A stretch of DNA of 64,000 nt, from the NCBI GenBank assembly GCA_040367435.1, contig BAABWY010000003.1, forward strand, positions 310,001 to 374,000. The letters are read 5' to 3'. The DNA is from Hyphomicrobiales bacterium 4NK60-0047b (GTDB taxonomy: Bacteria > Pseudomonadota > Alphaproteobacteria > Rhizobiales > HXMU1428-3). The notes beneath the pieces were generated by a model. It was not told where the DNA came from. It saw nothing but the letters and a program-made list of their open reading frames with translations, and made no database searches. The translations under genes were made by a program, and so were the position numbers. This document shows, piece after piece, positions 26,619 through 35,608 of this stretch; the first letter of the stretch is position 1, and the number at the start of each line of letters is the position of its first letter.

Positions 26619-27791
26619 ATGACGGATTTTTATTTTAACACTGCGAAATCTATACATTTTGAAAATGGGGGGGCGAACCGCTTTAGTGAACTAGTCTCGC
26701 CGCTTTTTGAAAAAGAAACTGTCAGCCCGCACATTTTATTTGTGACTGACCCTGGTATTCTTGAACTGGGATTAGCAGAACCAGCATTGACTAGTCTTCG
26801 AAACGCTGGTTTTGAAATAACGATTTATGGAGAGGTTGAAGCTGACCCGCCTGCCTCAATTATTAAATCAACAGTTGCTTCATCCAAAGATCTTGGGATT
26901 ACGGGTGTTGTTGGCTTTGGTGGTGGCAGCTCGATGGATGTAGCCAAGCTTATTGCTTACCTTGTCAATGGGGAAGAAAACCTTGAAGACATTTTCGGCA
27001 TCAACCAAACTAAGGGACAGCGCCTGCCCCTTGTTCTCGTACCGACCACCTCAGGCACAGGCTCAGAGGTGACACCGATCTCTATTGTCACCACTGGCAA
27101 GAATGAAAAGATGGGTGTTGTTTCTCCTGAAATCATTCCCGATCTTGCTATCCTTGACCCGCAATTGACGATGGGGCTGCCGCCACACATTACTGCTGCG
27201 ACTGGTATTGACGCCATGGTGCATGCAATAGAGGCATACACATCAGCTAGCCCGAATAATAACCCGATCTCAAAAAACCTAGCCCGCACGGCCTTGAGTT
27301 TGATGGCATCATCTCTGGAAACAGCTGTTCATAATGGCAGTGATATTTCGGCCAGGTCTGACATGTTACTTGGTTCTATGATGGCGGGACAAGCTTTTGC
27401 AAATTCGCCAGTTGCGGCTGTACATGCTCTGGCTTATCCGCTTGGCGGGCATTTTCATATTCCGCATGGCCTTTCGAACTCTCTTGTACTTCCTCATGTG
27501 CTTCGCTTTAATATTAGCACTGCGCCAGAGCCTTATAGTGAGCTGGCTCTCTTTGCTTTTCCTGAGTTGAAAAAATTTGAAGGGGCTGAGCGGGCCGTGG
27601 CTTTTTGTGATACGCTACGGGATCTCTCTCAAAGATGCGGTTTACAACAACATTTAAGTCAAATGGATATACCTCAAGATTTTTTACCAACTTTGGCTAA
27701 AGATGCCATGAACCAAACACGCTTATTGGTGAACAACCCCCGAGTGGTAACAGAGCTTGATGCCCTTTCAATTTATGAAGCGGCTTGGTGA
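26619..27791 (+). CDS. Iron-containing alcohol dehydrogenase
   Basis: A 390-residue group III alcohol dehydrogenase. It has the NAD(P)-binding GFGGGSSMDVAK and TSGTGSEVTPIS. The metal site is formed by residues in TGIDAMVHAIEAY and by the histidines of VHALAYPLGGHFHIPHGLSNSLVLPH. It lies 28 nt after the transporter genes and just before a GabD-like dehydrogenase. In that setting a 4-hydroxybutyrate dehydrogenase (4-hydroxybutyrate to succinate semialdehyde) is the most economical guess. Other diol or hydroxy-acid oxidations remain possible. Confidence 0.88.
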   Translation: MTDFYFNTAKSIHFENGGANRFSELVSPLFEKETVSPHILFVTDPGILELGLAEPALTSLRNAGFEITIYGEVEADPPASIIKSTVASSKDLGITGVVGFGGGSSMDVAKLIAYLVNGEENLEDIFGINQTKGQRLPLVLVPTTSGTGSEVTPISIVTTGKNEKMGVVSPEIIPDLAILDPQLTMGLPPHITAATGIDAMVHAIEAYTSASPNNNPISKNLARTALSLMASSLETAVHNGSDISARSDMLLGSMMAGQAFANSPVAAVHALAYPLGGHFHIPHGLSNSLVLPHVLRFNISTAPEPYSELALFAFPELKKFEGAERAVAFCDTLRDLSQRCGLQQHLSQMDIPQDFLPTLAKDAMNQTRLLVNNPRVVTELDALSIYEAAW

Positions 27792-27804
27792 TGCGAGGAC
27801 AAAC

Positions 27805-29253
27805 ATGCTCAATTTAAACAATAAAGATTTATTCAAGACTGATGCCTACATTGATGGGAAGTGGATCTCATCTTCTAACGTCACACCTGTGATTAACCCA
27901 GCAACAAACCTGAAAATTGCTGATGTTGCTGATTTTTCTACCAAACATGCTCGCCTTGGAATTGACGCGGCATATAAATCTCAGGACAACTGGAAGAACA
28001 AAACGGCCCTTGAGCGGTGTGACATACTTTTAAAGTGGTATGAGTTACTTTTAGAAAACAGGGAAGACTTAGCACAGATCATCACCGCAGAAATGGGCAA
28101 GCCAATTGTCGAAGCGCGCGGTGAAGTTACTTATGGTGCCAGTTTTATTCGTTGGTTTGCAGAAGAAGCACGCCGCGTATATGGAGAGACAATACCAGGG
28201 CATATGCCAGACAAGCGACTGATGGTGCTTAAACAGCCAATTGGCGTGGCAGCTTCAATTACTCCCTGGAATTTTCCGATTGCAATGATTACCAGAAAGG
28301 TTGCACCTGCACTTGCTGCTGGTTGCACCTTTGTTGCGCGTCCGAGTGAGCTAACACCCCTTTCGGCATTGGCATTGGCTGAGCTTGGTGAACAGGCTGG
28401 AATTCCGGCTGGTGTATTCAATGTTGTCACTGGAGCTGATGCTGCTGCCATTGGTTTGGAGTTTTGTAAAAATAAGATGGTTCGAAAGCTTAGCTTCACG
28501 GGCTCAACACGTGTTGGGTCTCTTTTGATGGCACAAAGTGCTGAGAGTGTTAAGAAACTCAGTTTAGAGCTTGGCGGCAATGCTCCATTTATTGTTTTTG
28601 ATGACGCTGATATTGAAAAGGCTGTTGATGGTTTATTGATTGCCAAGTTTCGCAATTCTGGACAAACATGTGTTTGTGCCAACCGAATTTATGTACAAGA
28701 CGGCATCTATGATGCCTTTGCTGAAAAGCTAACTGAGGCGGTTTTAAATTTAAAAACTGGCGATGGGGTTGATGAAAGCACTCACATTGGCCCGCTCATC
28801 AATGATGCGGGACTTGCTAAGGTTGAAAAACAACTTTCTGACGCCCTGGCTAAGGGAGCTAAAGTGAAGACGGGCGGGGAGCGTATTGCCCCGGATCAAT
28901 TGTTTTTCCCGCCCACCGTGATCACTGACATTTCTAATGACATGCTGTTTACACATGAGGAGACGTTTGGTCCGCTTGCGCCACTTTATAAATTTAAAAC
29001 GGATGACGAAGTGATTGCTTTGGCAAATGACACTGATTTTGGTCTTGCTTCATATTTTTACAGTAAGGATCTTTCGCGTGTTTGGAAAGTTATGGAGCAG
29101 TTAGAATATGGCATGGTTGGGGTGAACACCGGGCTCATCTCAAGCACAGAAGCACCTTTTGGAGGTATTAAACATTCTGGCCTTGGGCGAGAGGGCTCTC
29201 ATTTTGGGCTCGAAGAATATTTGGAACTCAAATATGTTTGCCTTAGTGTTTAA
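27805..29253 (+). CDS. gabD: Succinate-semialdehyde dehydrogenase-like ALDH
   Basis: A 482-residue NAD(P)-dependent aldehyde dehydrogenase. The start at 27805 is chosen for the GAGGAC ribosome binding site; an earlier in-frame ATG would overlap the ADH gene. Landmarks are ASITPWNFPIAMITRK, KLSFTGSTRVG, catalytic Glu in LELGGNAPF and catalytic Cys in FRNSGQTCVCANR. The wording around both catalytic residues and the C-terminal GGIKHSGLGREGSHFGLEEYLE is very close to GabD from memory. It would turn the aldehyde made by the upstream ADH into an acid, succinate if the substrate is succinate semialdehyde. Confidence 0.88.
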   Translation: MLNLNNKDLFKTDAYIDGKWISSSNVTPVINPATNLKIADVADFSTKHARLGIDAAYKSQDNWKNKTALERCDILLKWYELLLENREDLAQIITAEMGKPIVEARGEVTYGASFIRWFAEEARRVYGETIPGHMPDKRLMVLKQPIGVAASITPWNFPIAMITRKVAPALAAGCTFVARPSELTPLSALALAELGEQAGIPAGVFNVVTGADAAAIGLEFCKNKMVRKLSFTGSTRVGSLLMAQSAESVKKLSLELGGNAPFIVFDDADIEKAVDGLLIAKFRNSGQTCVCANRIYVQDGIYDAFAEKLTEAVLNLKTGDGVDESTHIGPLINDAGLAKVEKQLSDALAKGAKVKTGGERIAPDQLFFPPTVITDISNDMLFTHEETFGPLAPLYKFKTDDEVIALANDTDFGLASYFYSKDLSRVWKVMEQLEYGMVGVNTGLISSTEAPFGGIKHSGLGREGSHFGLEEYLELKYVCLSV

Positions 29254-29291
29254 ACTTAAAACGCTTGAAATGATTGATAGGACGTGTGGTT

Positions 29292-30794
29292 ATGAATGAA
29301 AATGAAAGTAATTCATCAATTAATGATCAAAATGTCTGGGGTTCTTATGAAACGTTAGATACAGCTGAGGCTTATATTGAAAGCCTCAGAGGCAGAAACC
29401 TTGATGTTTATTTATTTGGAGAACTCGTTGAAGAGCCGGTTGATCATCCAATTATTCGTCCTTCCATCAATGCAATGGCTGCAACTTTTGGCCTAGCTGA
29501 AACAGAAGAAGATGTTGCAACTGTTTCCTCGTCCTTATCTGGCGCGCGTATAAATCGTTTTTTACACATTATGAATAGCCAAGATGACCTGGTGAAGAAG
29601 GCGCAGATGCAGAAACGTTTGGGCCAAGAAACCGGCACATGTTTTCAACGGTGTGTTGGTTTAGATGCGATTAATGCTTTGCATTCAGTGACCTTCGATA
29701 TAGATGAAGCTCATGACACTTCTTATCATCAGCGATTGCTTGCCTTTTTGAAAAAGGTACAGGTTAAAAACCAGGTGATCGGCGGGGCGATGACAGATGC
29801 AAAGGGTGATCGCAGTAAACCTCCGCATCAGCAAGAACAGCAGGATATTTATTTACGCGTGACGAAGCGTGATGAGACTGGGGTTTATGTCAGCGGGGCG
29901 AAGTGTCATCAGACAGGGTGTATTAATTCTCACTGGCTAATCGTCATGCCAACTCTTCGCCTTACTGAAGAGGATCAGGATTATGCAATTGTTGGTGCTA
30001 TTCCAGTTCAGGCACAAGGCATCACTTATATTTATGGACGGCAGTCTTGTGATACCCGTGCCATGGAAGGTGGTGAGATAGACACTGGAAATTCTGAATT
30101 TTCCGGCCAGGAAGCGATGATTATTTTTGAAGATGTTTTCATTCCTAATGAATTTATCTTTATGAATGGCGAATATGAATTTGCGGCATCTCTTGTTGAA
30201 CGTTTTACTACGTATCATCGGTGTAGTTATATATGCAAGACAGGTGTTGGGGATGTGCTCATTGGAGCTTCAGCTGAAATCGCTGATATGAACGGGGTCT
30301 CAACAGCCTCTCACATTAAAGACAAGCTTGTTGAGATGGCTCATTTGAATGAAACCATTCGCAGCAATGCTTTGGCTTCAGCCTATGAAGGGGCACCGCA
30401 TAAATCTGGTGTTTGGATGAATGATGAGCTTTTGGCAAATGTTTGCAAACATAATGTCACTCGTTTCCCATATGAAATATCTCGCCTAGCACAAGACCTT
30501 GCCGGCGGGATCATGGTGACGCTTCCTTCTGAGAAAGATCTCACCCACAATAAAATCGGCCCTCTTTTGAAAAAATATCTGCAAGGCCGTGAGGGGGGCG
30601 ATGTCACTGACAGAGTGAAAATTCTTCGTCTCTTAGAGAATATGACATTGGGGCGTAACGCGGTTGGCTATTTAACAGAATCGCTCCATGGAGCTGGCTC
30701 ACCGCAAGCCCAGCGCATTCAAATTGCTAAGGGCATGAAGATAGAAGAGAAGAAAAAGTTAGCGCGCAAACTAGCTAAGATTGATGAGAGTTAG
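29292..30794 (+). CDS. 4-hydroxybutyryl-CoA dehydratase / HpaB-family protein
   Basis: A 500-residue member of the family that unites 4-hydroxyphenylacetate 3-hydroxylase (HpaB) with 4-hydroxybutyryl-CoA dehydratase. Start at 29292 with AGGA 9 nt upstream. Cys117 and Cys121 in TCFQRCVGLDA match the C-x3-C iron-sulfur ligands of the dehydratase (Cys99/Cys103 in the Clostridium aminobutyricum enzyme). A second ligand region reads YHRCSYICKTGVGD, with His309 and Cys315. These ligands argue for the dehydratase branch (4-hydroxybutyryl-CoA to crotonyl-CoA, FAD and [4Fe-4S]) rather than a flavin hydroxylase. The His-to-Cys spacing is 6, against 7 in the published ligand numbering (His292/Cys299). 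No CoA transferase or ligase is encoded nearby. Confidence 0.75.
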   Translation: MNENESNSSINDQNVWGSYETLDTAEAYIESLRGRNLDVYLFGELVEEPVDHPIIRPSINAMAATFGLAETEEDVATVSSSLSGARINRFLHIMNSQDDLVKKAQMQKRLGQETGTCFQRCVGLDAINALHSVTFDIDEAHDTSYHQRLLAFLKKVQVKNQVIGGAMTDAKGDRSKPPHQQEQQDIYLRVTKRDETGVYVSGAKCHQTGCINSHWLIVMPTLRLTEEDQDYAIVGAIPVQAQGITYIYGRQSCDTRAMEGGEIDTGNSEFSGQEAMIIFEDVFIPNEFIFMNGEYEFAASLVERFTTYHRCSYICKTGVGDVLIGASAEIADMNGVSTASHIKDKLVEMAHLNETIRSNALASAYEGAPHKSGVWMNDELLANVCKHNVTRFPYEISRLAQDLAGGIMVTLPSEKDLTHNKIGPLLKKYLQGREGGDVTDRVKILRLLENMTLGRNAVGYLTESLHGAGSPQAQRIQIAKGMKIEEKKKLARKLAKIDES

Positions 30795-30817
30795 ACTTGA
30801 TTTTATATATAAAAGTT

Positions 30818-31714
30818 TTAACTTTTCTGTTCGTATAATTTCGAGCAAAACAGCTTTTCTAACTGGTTTAATTTTCGCCCCTTTCGCCATACAACACCGA
30901 CTTCTAACGGGTGAATTTTATCTGCAAGTGCTATTTTCTGCAGTCGCTTGCCATCAATTGTCCACGCTCTGAAAAGCACATCACTTAAGATCGTTACAGC
31001 CTCCCCAATAGCGACCATATTCCGTACAGCCTCAATGGATGTTGAAGCAAAAACTTCATTTGGTTTTTCTTCTCTAGTTTGCCAATATGTTTTTGCAGAT
31101 GTCCCGCATTCATCCGCATTGAGAGAAACAAAGGGATAGTTCTTTAGATCCTTTAAATAAACCTTTTTCTTGTCTAGCAATTCATGATGACTGCCAACCC
31201 AAAGGTGTCGTTGCGATTGGTGAAAGACTTTAGATGTTAACCGCAAATTTTTTTCACCGTTTGATGTCACCATCAAAGCTAAATCAACCTCATCAGAGAT
31301 AAGCTTTAGTTCCAAATCTTCTCTTTTTAATTCTTCCAATTGAATATTGATGTCTGGAAAGAGTTTCTTAAAATCCGATAGAAAAGGAAAAACAAAATAC
31401 CCCGAGAGTGTATGAGTTACTCCTAATCTGATGATACCGGACATCGCTTTATTTTCGACTTTCACGCTCTCAATTGCATTTTTAACTTCTCTGTCAATTG
31501 AAAGCGCATTCCTTAAGAATGTTTCGCCTGCCTCAGTTAATGTTAGTCCACTCGAGTGCCTGATAAACAAACTCACCCCTAAGTGCATTTCCAAATCTTT
31601 TATAGCAAGGGTCACTGCTGATTGAGAAACATTCATATTTCTTGCGGCTGCCGAAATCTGTTTTTCTCCCGCCACACCTAGAAAATAACGAATTTGCTGC
31701 AAAGTAATAGACAT
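30818..31714 (-). CDS. LysR-family transcriptional regulator
   Basis: A 298-residue LysR protein: N-terminal winged helix (MSITLQQIRYFLGVAGEKQISAAARNMNVSQSAVTLAIKDLE) and a C-terminal effector-binding domain from about residue 90. It is divergent from the hydratase/aldolase pair beginning at 31867 and convergent with the dehydratase-family gene. The hydratase/aldolase operon is its likely target, with a partial dyad in the gap. Confidence 0.9.
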   Translation of the reverse strand: MSITLQQIRYFLGVAGEKQISAAARNMNVSQSAVTLAIKDLEMHLGVSLFIRHSSGLTLTEAGETFLRNALSIDREVKNAIESVKVENKAMSGIIRLGVTHTLSGYFVFPFLSDFKKLFPDINIQLEELKREDLELKLISDEVDLALMVTSNGEKNLRLTSKVFHQSQRHLWVGSHHELLDKKKVYLKDLKNYPFVSLNADECGTSAKTYWQTREEKPNEVFASTSIEAVRNMVAIGEAVTILSDVLFRAWTIDGKRLQKIALADKIHPLEVGVVWRKGRKLNQLEKLFCSKLYEQKS

Positions 31715-31732
31715 TAATTTTTCTTATGTATT

Positions 31733-31758
31733 GTATTCAATATTTATATTTCAAATAC
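31733..31758. promoter_or_regulatory. Possible LysR binding dyad
   Basis: GTATT at 31733-31737 and AATAC at 31754-31758 form a 5-bp dyad in the very A+T-rich divergent gap. Its position suits LysR autoregulation and activation of the hydratase gene. Short arms make it a weak call. Confidence 0.3.
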
Positions 31759-31866
31759 TACAAACTTTATGTCAAATTAACAAGAAATCTAATGAAGCAA
31801 TGTACGCTCACCTAAGTAATTCATTGTTTTAATGTTAATTTAACTTTAAATGGATCGCTTACCTCA

Positions 31867-32667
31867 ATGACTTTTGAACAGATTAACGAGACAGCACGCA
31901 ACATATATAATGATATTTTAGACAGAAAGGTTTTTTTGCCCATCAAAGATAAAGATGGAACTTTGATTGCACTTGACGACGCTTATGATATCCAGGATGA
32001 ACTATATAAAATTTTCCAAAATGAAACAGATTCTGGTCCAATTAGCGGTTATAAAATTGCACTGACATCTGATGTAATGCAAAAACTATGCGGAGTTAAA
32101 AGTCCCGTTTTTGGAAAAACTTTCACAAAACAAATTTATAAATCCCCTCATACAATTCGATCAGAAAATTATATCCGCTTAGGGCTTGAGTTTGAGGTTG
32201 CTTTCGAACTTGGACAGGACATTCTTTCCGCTGCCCCCCCTCTCACCATTGAAACAATCGGTGATTATATTAAAAGTTGCATGTCTGCTTTTGAAATAAT
32301 TGATGATAGAAATGCTGATTATAAAACTCTCGATGCAGCTTCTATTTTAATGGATCGATGCTGGTGCGCTGGCATTGTTTTGGGGGCTGCTGTCACTGAT
32401 TGGTCGTCACTTGACCTTGCGAATTTATCAGCGACCCATTATCGAAATGGAGTTTTGTCAGCTTCCTCAATTACAGGAGATGCTTTGGGACACCCTTTAG
32501 AAGGTCTGGTTGCTATCGTCAATCACGAAAGACAACGTGGCAACGCTTTAAAAAAGGGAGACATTTTCATCACTGGCAGCTCTCAAAAAACTGAGTTTGC
32601 AGAAGCTGGCGATTTTTTTGAATTTAAGATTGATGGACTTGGTAGCGTATCAATTCAAATAGAATAA
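31867..32667 (+). CDS. 2-keto-4-pentenoate hydratase family (HpaH/MhpD-like)
   Basis: A 266-residue cytoplasmic protein of the fumarylacetoacetate-hydrolase-like fold. The metal-binding acidic motif LEFEVAFEL and SGYKIALTSDVMQKLCGVKSPVFG match the hydratase group that adds water to 2-oxo-dienoates in meta-cleavage pathways; the length agrees with HpaH. It is followed 83 nt downstream by an HpaI-like aldolase, the next step of such a pathway. Ring-cleaving and upstream enzymes are absent, so the natural substrate may be a non-aromatic 2-oxo acid. Confidence 0.82.
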   Translation: MTFEQINETARNIYNDILDRKVFLPIKDKDGTLIALDDAYDIQDELYKIFQNETDSGPISGYKIALTSDVMQKLCGVKSPVFGKTFTKQIYKSPHTIRSENYIRLGLEFEVAFELGQDILSAAPPLTIETIGDYIKSCMSAFEIIDDRNADYKTLDAASILMDRCWCAGIVLGAAVTDWSSLDLANLSATHYRNGVLSASSITGDALGHPLEGLVAIVNHERQRGNALKKGDIFITGSSQKTEFAEAGDFFEFKIDGLGSVSIQIE

Positions 32668-32750
32668 TTTCCATTCTTAACTCCCAAACTATGAATTTCA
32701 TAAATTTTTAGTAACTTAAAAAAATAAAAACTGATAAACAGGATTTATCT

Positions 32751-33509
32751 ATGGAAGACCTTATTCGTCAAAAAATTTCATTTCAACAACCTCTCATCAT
32801 GTCGTGGCATGGACTTGGCTCGCCTCTTTCTATTGAAATAGCAGGTAAGGCTGGTTACCACGCAGCATTACTTGATCATCAACATGGCTTAGGGGGGATT
32901 GATGAATTGATGTCATGCATTTTAGCTACTGATAACGCTCAGCTTCCTTCATTTGTTCGAACTGGGTGGATTGATCCCTACTTGATCACACAAGCTCTTG
33001 ATGCTGGTGCGCAAGGTATCGTTTGTCCGATGATCAATACAGCCGATGAAGCTAGGGCTCTTGTGGAGGCTACTAAATACCCCCCACTTGGATCACGCAG
33101 TTTTGGTGCTTATCGTGCCCAACTGATCCATGGCCCAGAATATATAGAAAGAGCGAATGATTGGACCATTACTTGCGCACAAATTGAAACTAAAATGGCA
33201 GTAGATAATTTAAACCAAATTTTAAAAATTCGTGGACTTGATATGATATTGGTTGGCCCGAATGACCTTGCCTTGTCCCTTTCCGAAGGCTCCTCCAGAG
33301 ACATAAGAGATGAAGCGGTTTTGAATGCTTTACCTCAAATTTTACAAGCATGTCGTGATAATGACGTCATTGCCGGGATCTACGCAAATGATGCTGAGTA
33401 TGGCAAAACTCTAATTAAAATGGGATGGGATATTATCGGACTTGGTTATGACATTGAGCATATAGCAAGCGGTATGACGAAAAATTTAGAAGCAATAAAA
33501 GCACTCTGA
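32751..33509 (+). CDS. HpcH/HpaI-family class II aldolase
   Basis: A 252-residue TIM-barrel aldolase. The catalytic His region is LLDHQHGLGG, where the family often has D-x-E-H. The Arg in PSFVRTGW and the metal ligands in QIETKMAVDNL and ILVGPNDLALS are present. Family members split 4-hydroxy-2-oxo acids to pyruvate plus an aldehyde. AGGA precedes the start. It forms an operon with the hydratase gene under probable LysR control. Confidence 0.85.
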   Translation: MEDLIRQKISFQQPLIMSWHGLGSPLSIEIAGKAGYHAALLDHQHGLGGIDELMSCILATDNAQLPSFVRTGWIDPYLITQALDAGAQGIVCPMINTADEARALVEATKYPPLGSRSFGAYRAQLIHGPEYIERANDWTITCAQIETKMAVDNLNQILKIRGLDMILVGPNDLALSLSEGSSRDIRDEAVLNALPQILQACRDNDVIAGIYANDAEYGKTLIKMGWDIIGLGYDIEHIASGMTKNLEAIKAL

Positions 33510-33896
33510 TTACGTAAAAAAAATTTCACTTCTTACTTATTCACCTTAAATGAGTGTGACTTTTCTGATATTTACAGGCTTGTATTATTAACGTTTCTAG
33601 CAAGTGTTTTAAATTTTTCTTATATTTCACAGTCATTTAAACGGTTTGTAATTATTGCGGCCCAATAAATGTGTCAAAAATATTACTTAATTGTGACAAT
33701 TTATTTTTATCCACATTTTTTTGTTTTTCATATTTTTTCTTTAGTGCATGCTTCTAAGTATCAGTTCAGTTTTTGTTGATCTGATCAATCGATGACTTGC
33801 ATGTGAAGACTTAAGCAGAGGTGTTTTTTTAAGAATTTATATGACGTAATTGACTGACTAAAGGCGGGGTTCGTACTGCGTTGGGAGCCTTTAGTA
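33510..33896. other. Intergenic region before the outer-membrane protein gene
   Basis: 387 nt, very A+T-rich with several T-runs, no gene recognised. It should hold the promoter of the barrel gene. No regulator-type palindrome or strong terminator hairpin for the aldolase gene was found. Confidence 0.45.
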
Positions 33897-34853
33897 ATGA
33901 GTACTTTTTTTAATCAACCGCGCTTCTCGCTTAAAGTTTTAAGTGCTGTAAGTGCATTATTTATTTTTAATCTTTTCAATCCTTCAATCATTCACGCTCA
34001 AGATGCGTCTTCAGCATCGGAGACCCCTCCTTCATGGACAGGGTTTTATTTTGGTGTTGGACTTGGAGCAGCTTTAACTGACCTTGAACTTGATAATGAA
34101 GTTGATGGAATTGAGCGCCAACGTCGTCGGCGTTGTTTTGAGCGCCGCGTAGGCCCTCCACGTTGTACCAGATACACAAGACCTAGTCGTTACAGATTCA
34201 GTGAGAGCTCATCTTTTGATGAAGATGAGACTTACTTTTTTGGAACCATTCAGCTTGGTTACAATCAACAAATCAACAGCATGTTTGTTGTAGGTGCCTT
34301 TGTTGACTTTGATAAATACATTGGAAACTCAGATGCATTTAACGACATTAATTTTAATCGTCGCGGTCGTCGTTTTAACGAAGTTTCTGGTTCTGTTGAT
34401 CTTGACTATAGCGCCACTGTTGGTGGTCGCATTGGGTTTTTGACGAATAATCAAAACACACTGATTTATGGCCTTGTTGGTTACACCTATTTGAAACTTG
34501 ATGGAGACTTAACTGAAACAGTTGGTCGGGTTAACCGCCGAGGAGGCCAACGCATTCGAAATAGTGCAGGCCTTCCTTTTCCGGATGAACTTGAAGGGTT
34601 AACCCTTGGCGCTGGTATTGAGACAAAATTATCTCGTAACGTTTCATTCAAATTTGAGTATCGTTATACAAACTTTGATGATGATACCGCAGCTGGGGCT
34701 TATTCTTCCACAAACAATAGCATTCGCAATAGAAGAGGTCGTAGATACACAGAGGTTGAAAATATCTTACGTGGAAATTCTATCTCAGGGTTAGATGGAG
34801 ACATTCATTCAATTCGTGCGGTTCTTGTTTATCAACTTAACTCATTGCCATAA
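33897..34853 (+). CDS. Outer-membrane beta-barrel protein with Arg-rich loops
   Basis: A 318-residue Omp25/OmpA-like barrel. The signal peptide ends near SIIHAQDA. PSWTGFYFGVGLGAAL opens the barrel; GTIQLGYNQQINSMFVVGAFVDFD, TVGGRIGFLTNNQNTLIYGLVGYTYLK and VSFKFEYRYTNFDD are amphipathic strands; the last residues form the closing strand. Four predicted loops are unusually rich in arginine (RRRRCFERR and PRCTRY near residues 79-90, FNRRGRRF, VNRRGGQRIR, NRRGRRYTE). The first loop also has a Cys pair. GGGAG precedes the start and a strong terminator follows. Porin or adhesin roles are both possible. Confidence 0.8.
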   Translation: MSTFFNQPRFSLKVLSAVSALFIFNLFNPSIIHAQDASSASETPPSWTGFYFGVGLGAALTDLELDNEVDGIERQRRRRCFERRVGPPRCTRYTRPSRYRFSESSSFDEDETYFFGTIQLGYNQQINSMFVVGAFVDFDKYIGNSDAFNDINFNRRGRRFNEVSGSVDLDYSATVGGRIGFLTNNQNTLIYGLVGYTYLKLDGDLTETVGRVNRRGGQRIRNSAGLPFPDELEGLTLGAGIETKLSRNVSFKFEYRYTNFDDDTAAGAYSSTNNSIRNRRGRRYTEVENILRGNSISGLDGDIHSIRAVLVYQLNSLP

Positions 34854-34926
34854 GAATTTTGCCCAAAATTAGTTTCTAAAGATTTGAGTAACATGACTGC
34901 CTTAGAAACTGATTTAGGCTGACTGG

Positions 34927-34981
34927 CCCATTCATCTTAGGTTTTAACTCATGTTGTCCAAAGATGAATGGGACTTTTTTT
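34927..34981 (+). terminator. Rho-independent terminator of the barrel gene
   Basis: A perfect 12-bp stem (CCCATTCATCTT/AAGATGAATGGG) is followed by AC and a run of T. It could also serve the convergent arsC gene. Confidence 0.88.
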
Positions 34982-35006
34982 GAGACATTACCTTTTAAGG
35001 ATTAAG

Positions 35007-35411
35007 TTATGGCGCAGTTATCACCTCGCCATCTTCTTTTGTATATGTTGTGCCTGATTGCACATCGAGTAATTTAAAGACTGCTTCTGATGGTCGGCAC
35101 AGAGCCACACCTTTTTTTGTGCAAACGATTGGGCGATTTACTAGCACTGGATGTTCCAGCATCACTTCTAGCAATTTCTCATCTGCCACTGTTGGGTCAG
35201 TTAAGCCAAGCTCTTTGGCCGGAGATTTTGTTGTGCGCAAAGCTTCGCGCGGCGTTATGTTGGCAGCGGCAAAAAGGGCTTGTAATTGCGCCTTTGTCCA
35301 GCCTTCATTTATATAGTCTATAATAACTGGCTCTTTTGCAAAGGCTCGAATGATCTCTAATACATTGCGTGAAGTTCCACATTCTGGATTGTGATGAATT
35401 ACAATAGACAT
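35007..35411 (-). CDS. arsC: Arsenate reductase (glutaredoxin type)
   Basis: A 134-residue ArsC. The catalytic Cys lies in HNPECGTSRNVLE and the anion-binding Arg in LVNRPIV; LCRPSEAV near the end is also conserved. It reduces arsenate to arsenite with glutathione and glutaredoxin. No arsenite efflux gene or ArsR is adjacent, so it stands alone here. A GGGTG ribosome binding site precedes the ATG. Confidence 0.9.
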   Translation of the reverse strand: MSIVIHHNPECGTSRNVLEIIRAFAKEPVIIDYINEGWTKAQLQALFAAANITPREALRTTKSPAKELGLTDPTVADEKLLEVMLEHPVLVNRPIVCTKKGVALCRPSEAVFKLLDVQSGTTYTKEDGEVITAP

Positions 35412-35608
35412 TGGCTACACCCTTTAATCATTGAAGACCTATATCATTAATGATTTAGACTTTTGCAATGAGGTAATCCAAGTTTGTCCTTTTTGCAAAT
35501 GTTTTCGGCTTTAAAACTATATACCTAATACCCCCCCATCCTGCTCTATACAGCTTTTTGAAAATGGTCTATTTTTAATAACTGCTATTCATATCTGGGG
35601 GATGAACT

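Noticed and set aside
31800-31815. CGCTCA upstream of the hydratase gene as another operator half-site
   Set aside because: Only one half of the palindrome is present and there is no -24/-12 promoter; a 6-base word is expected by chance.
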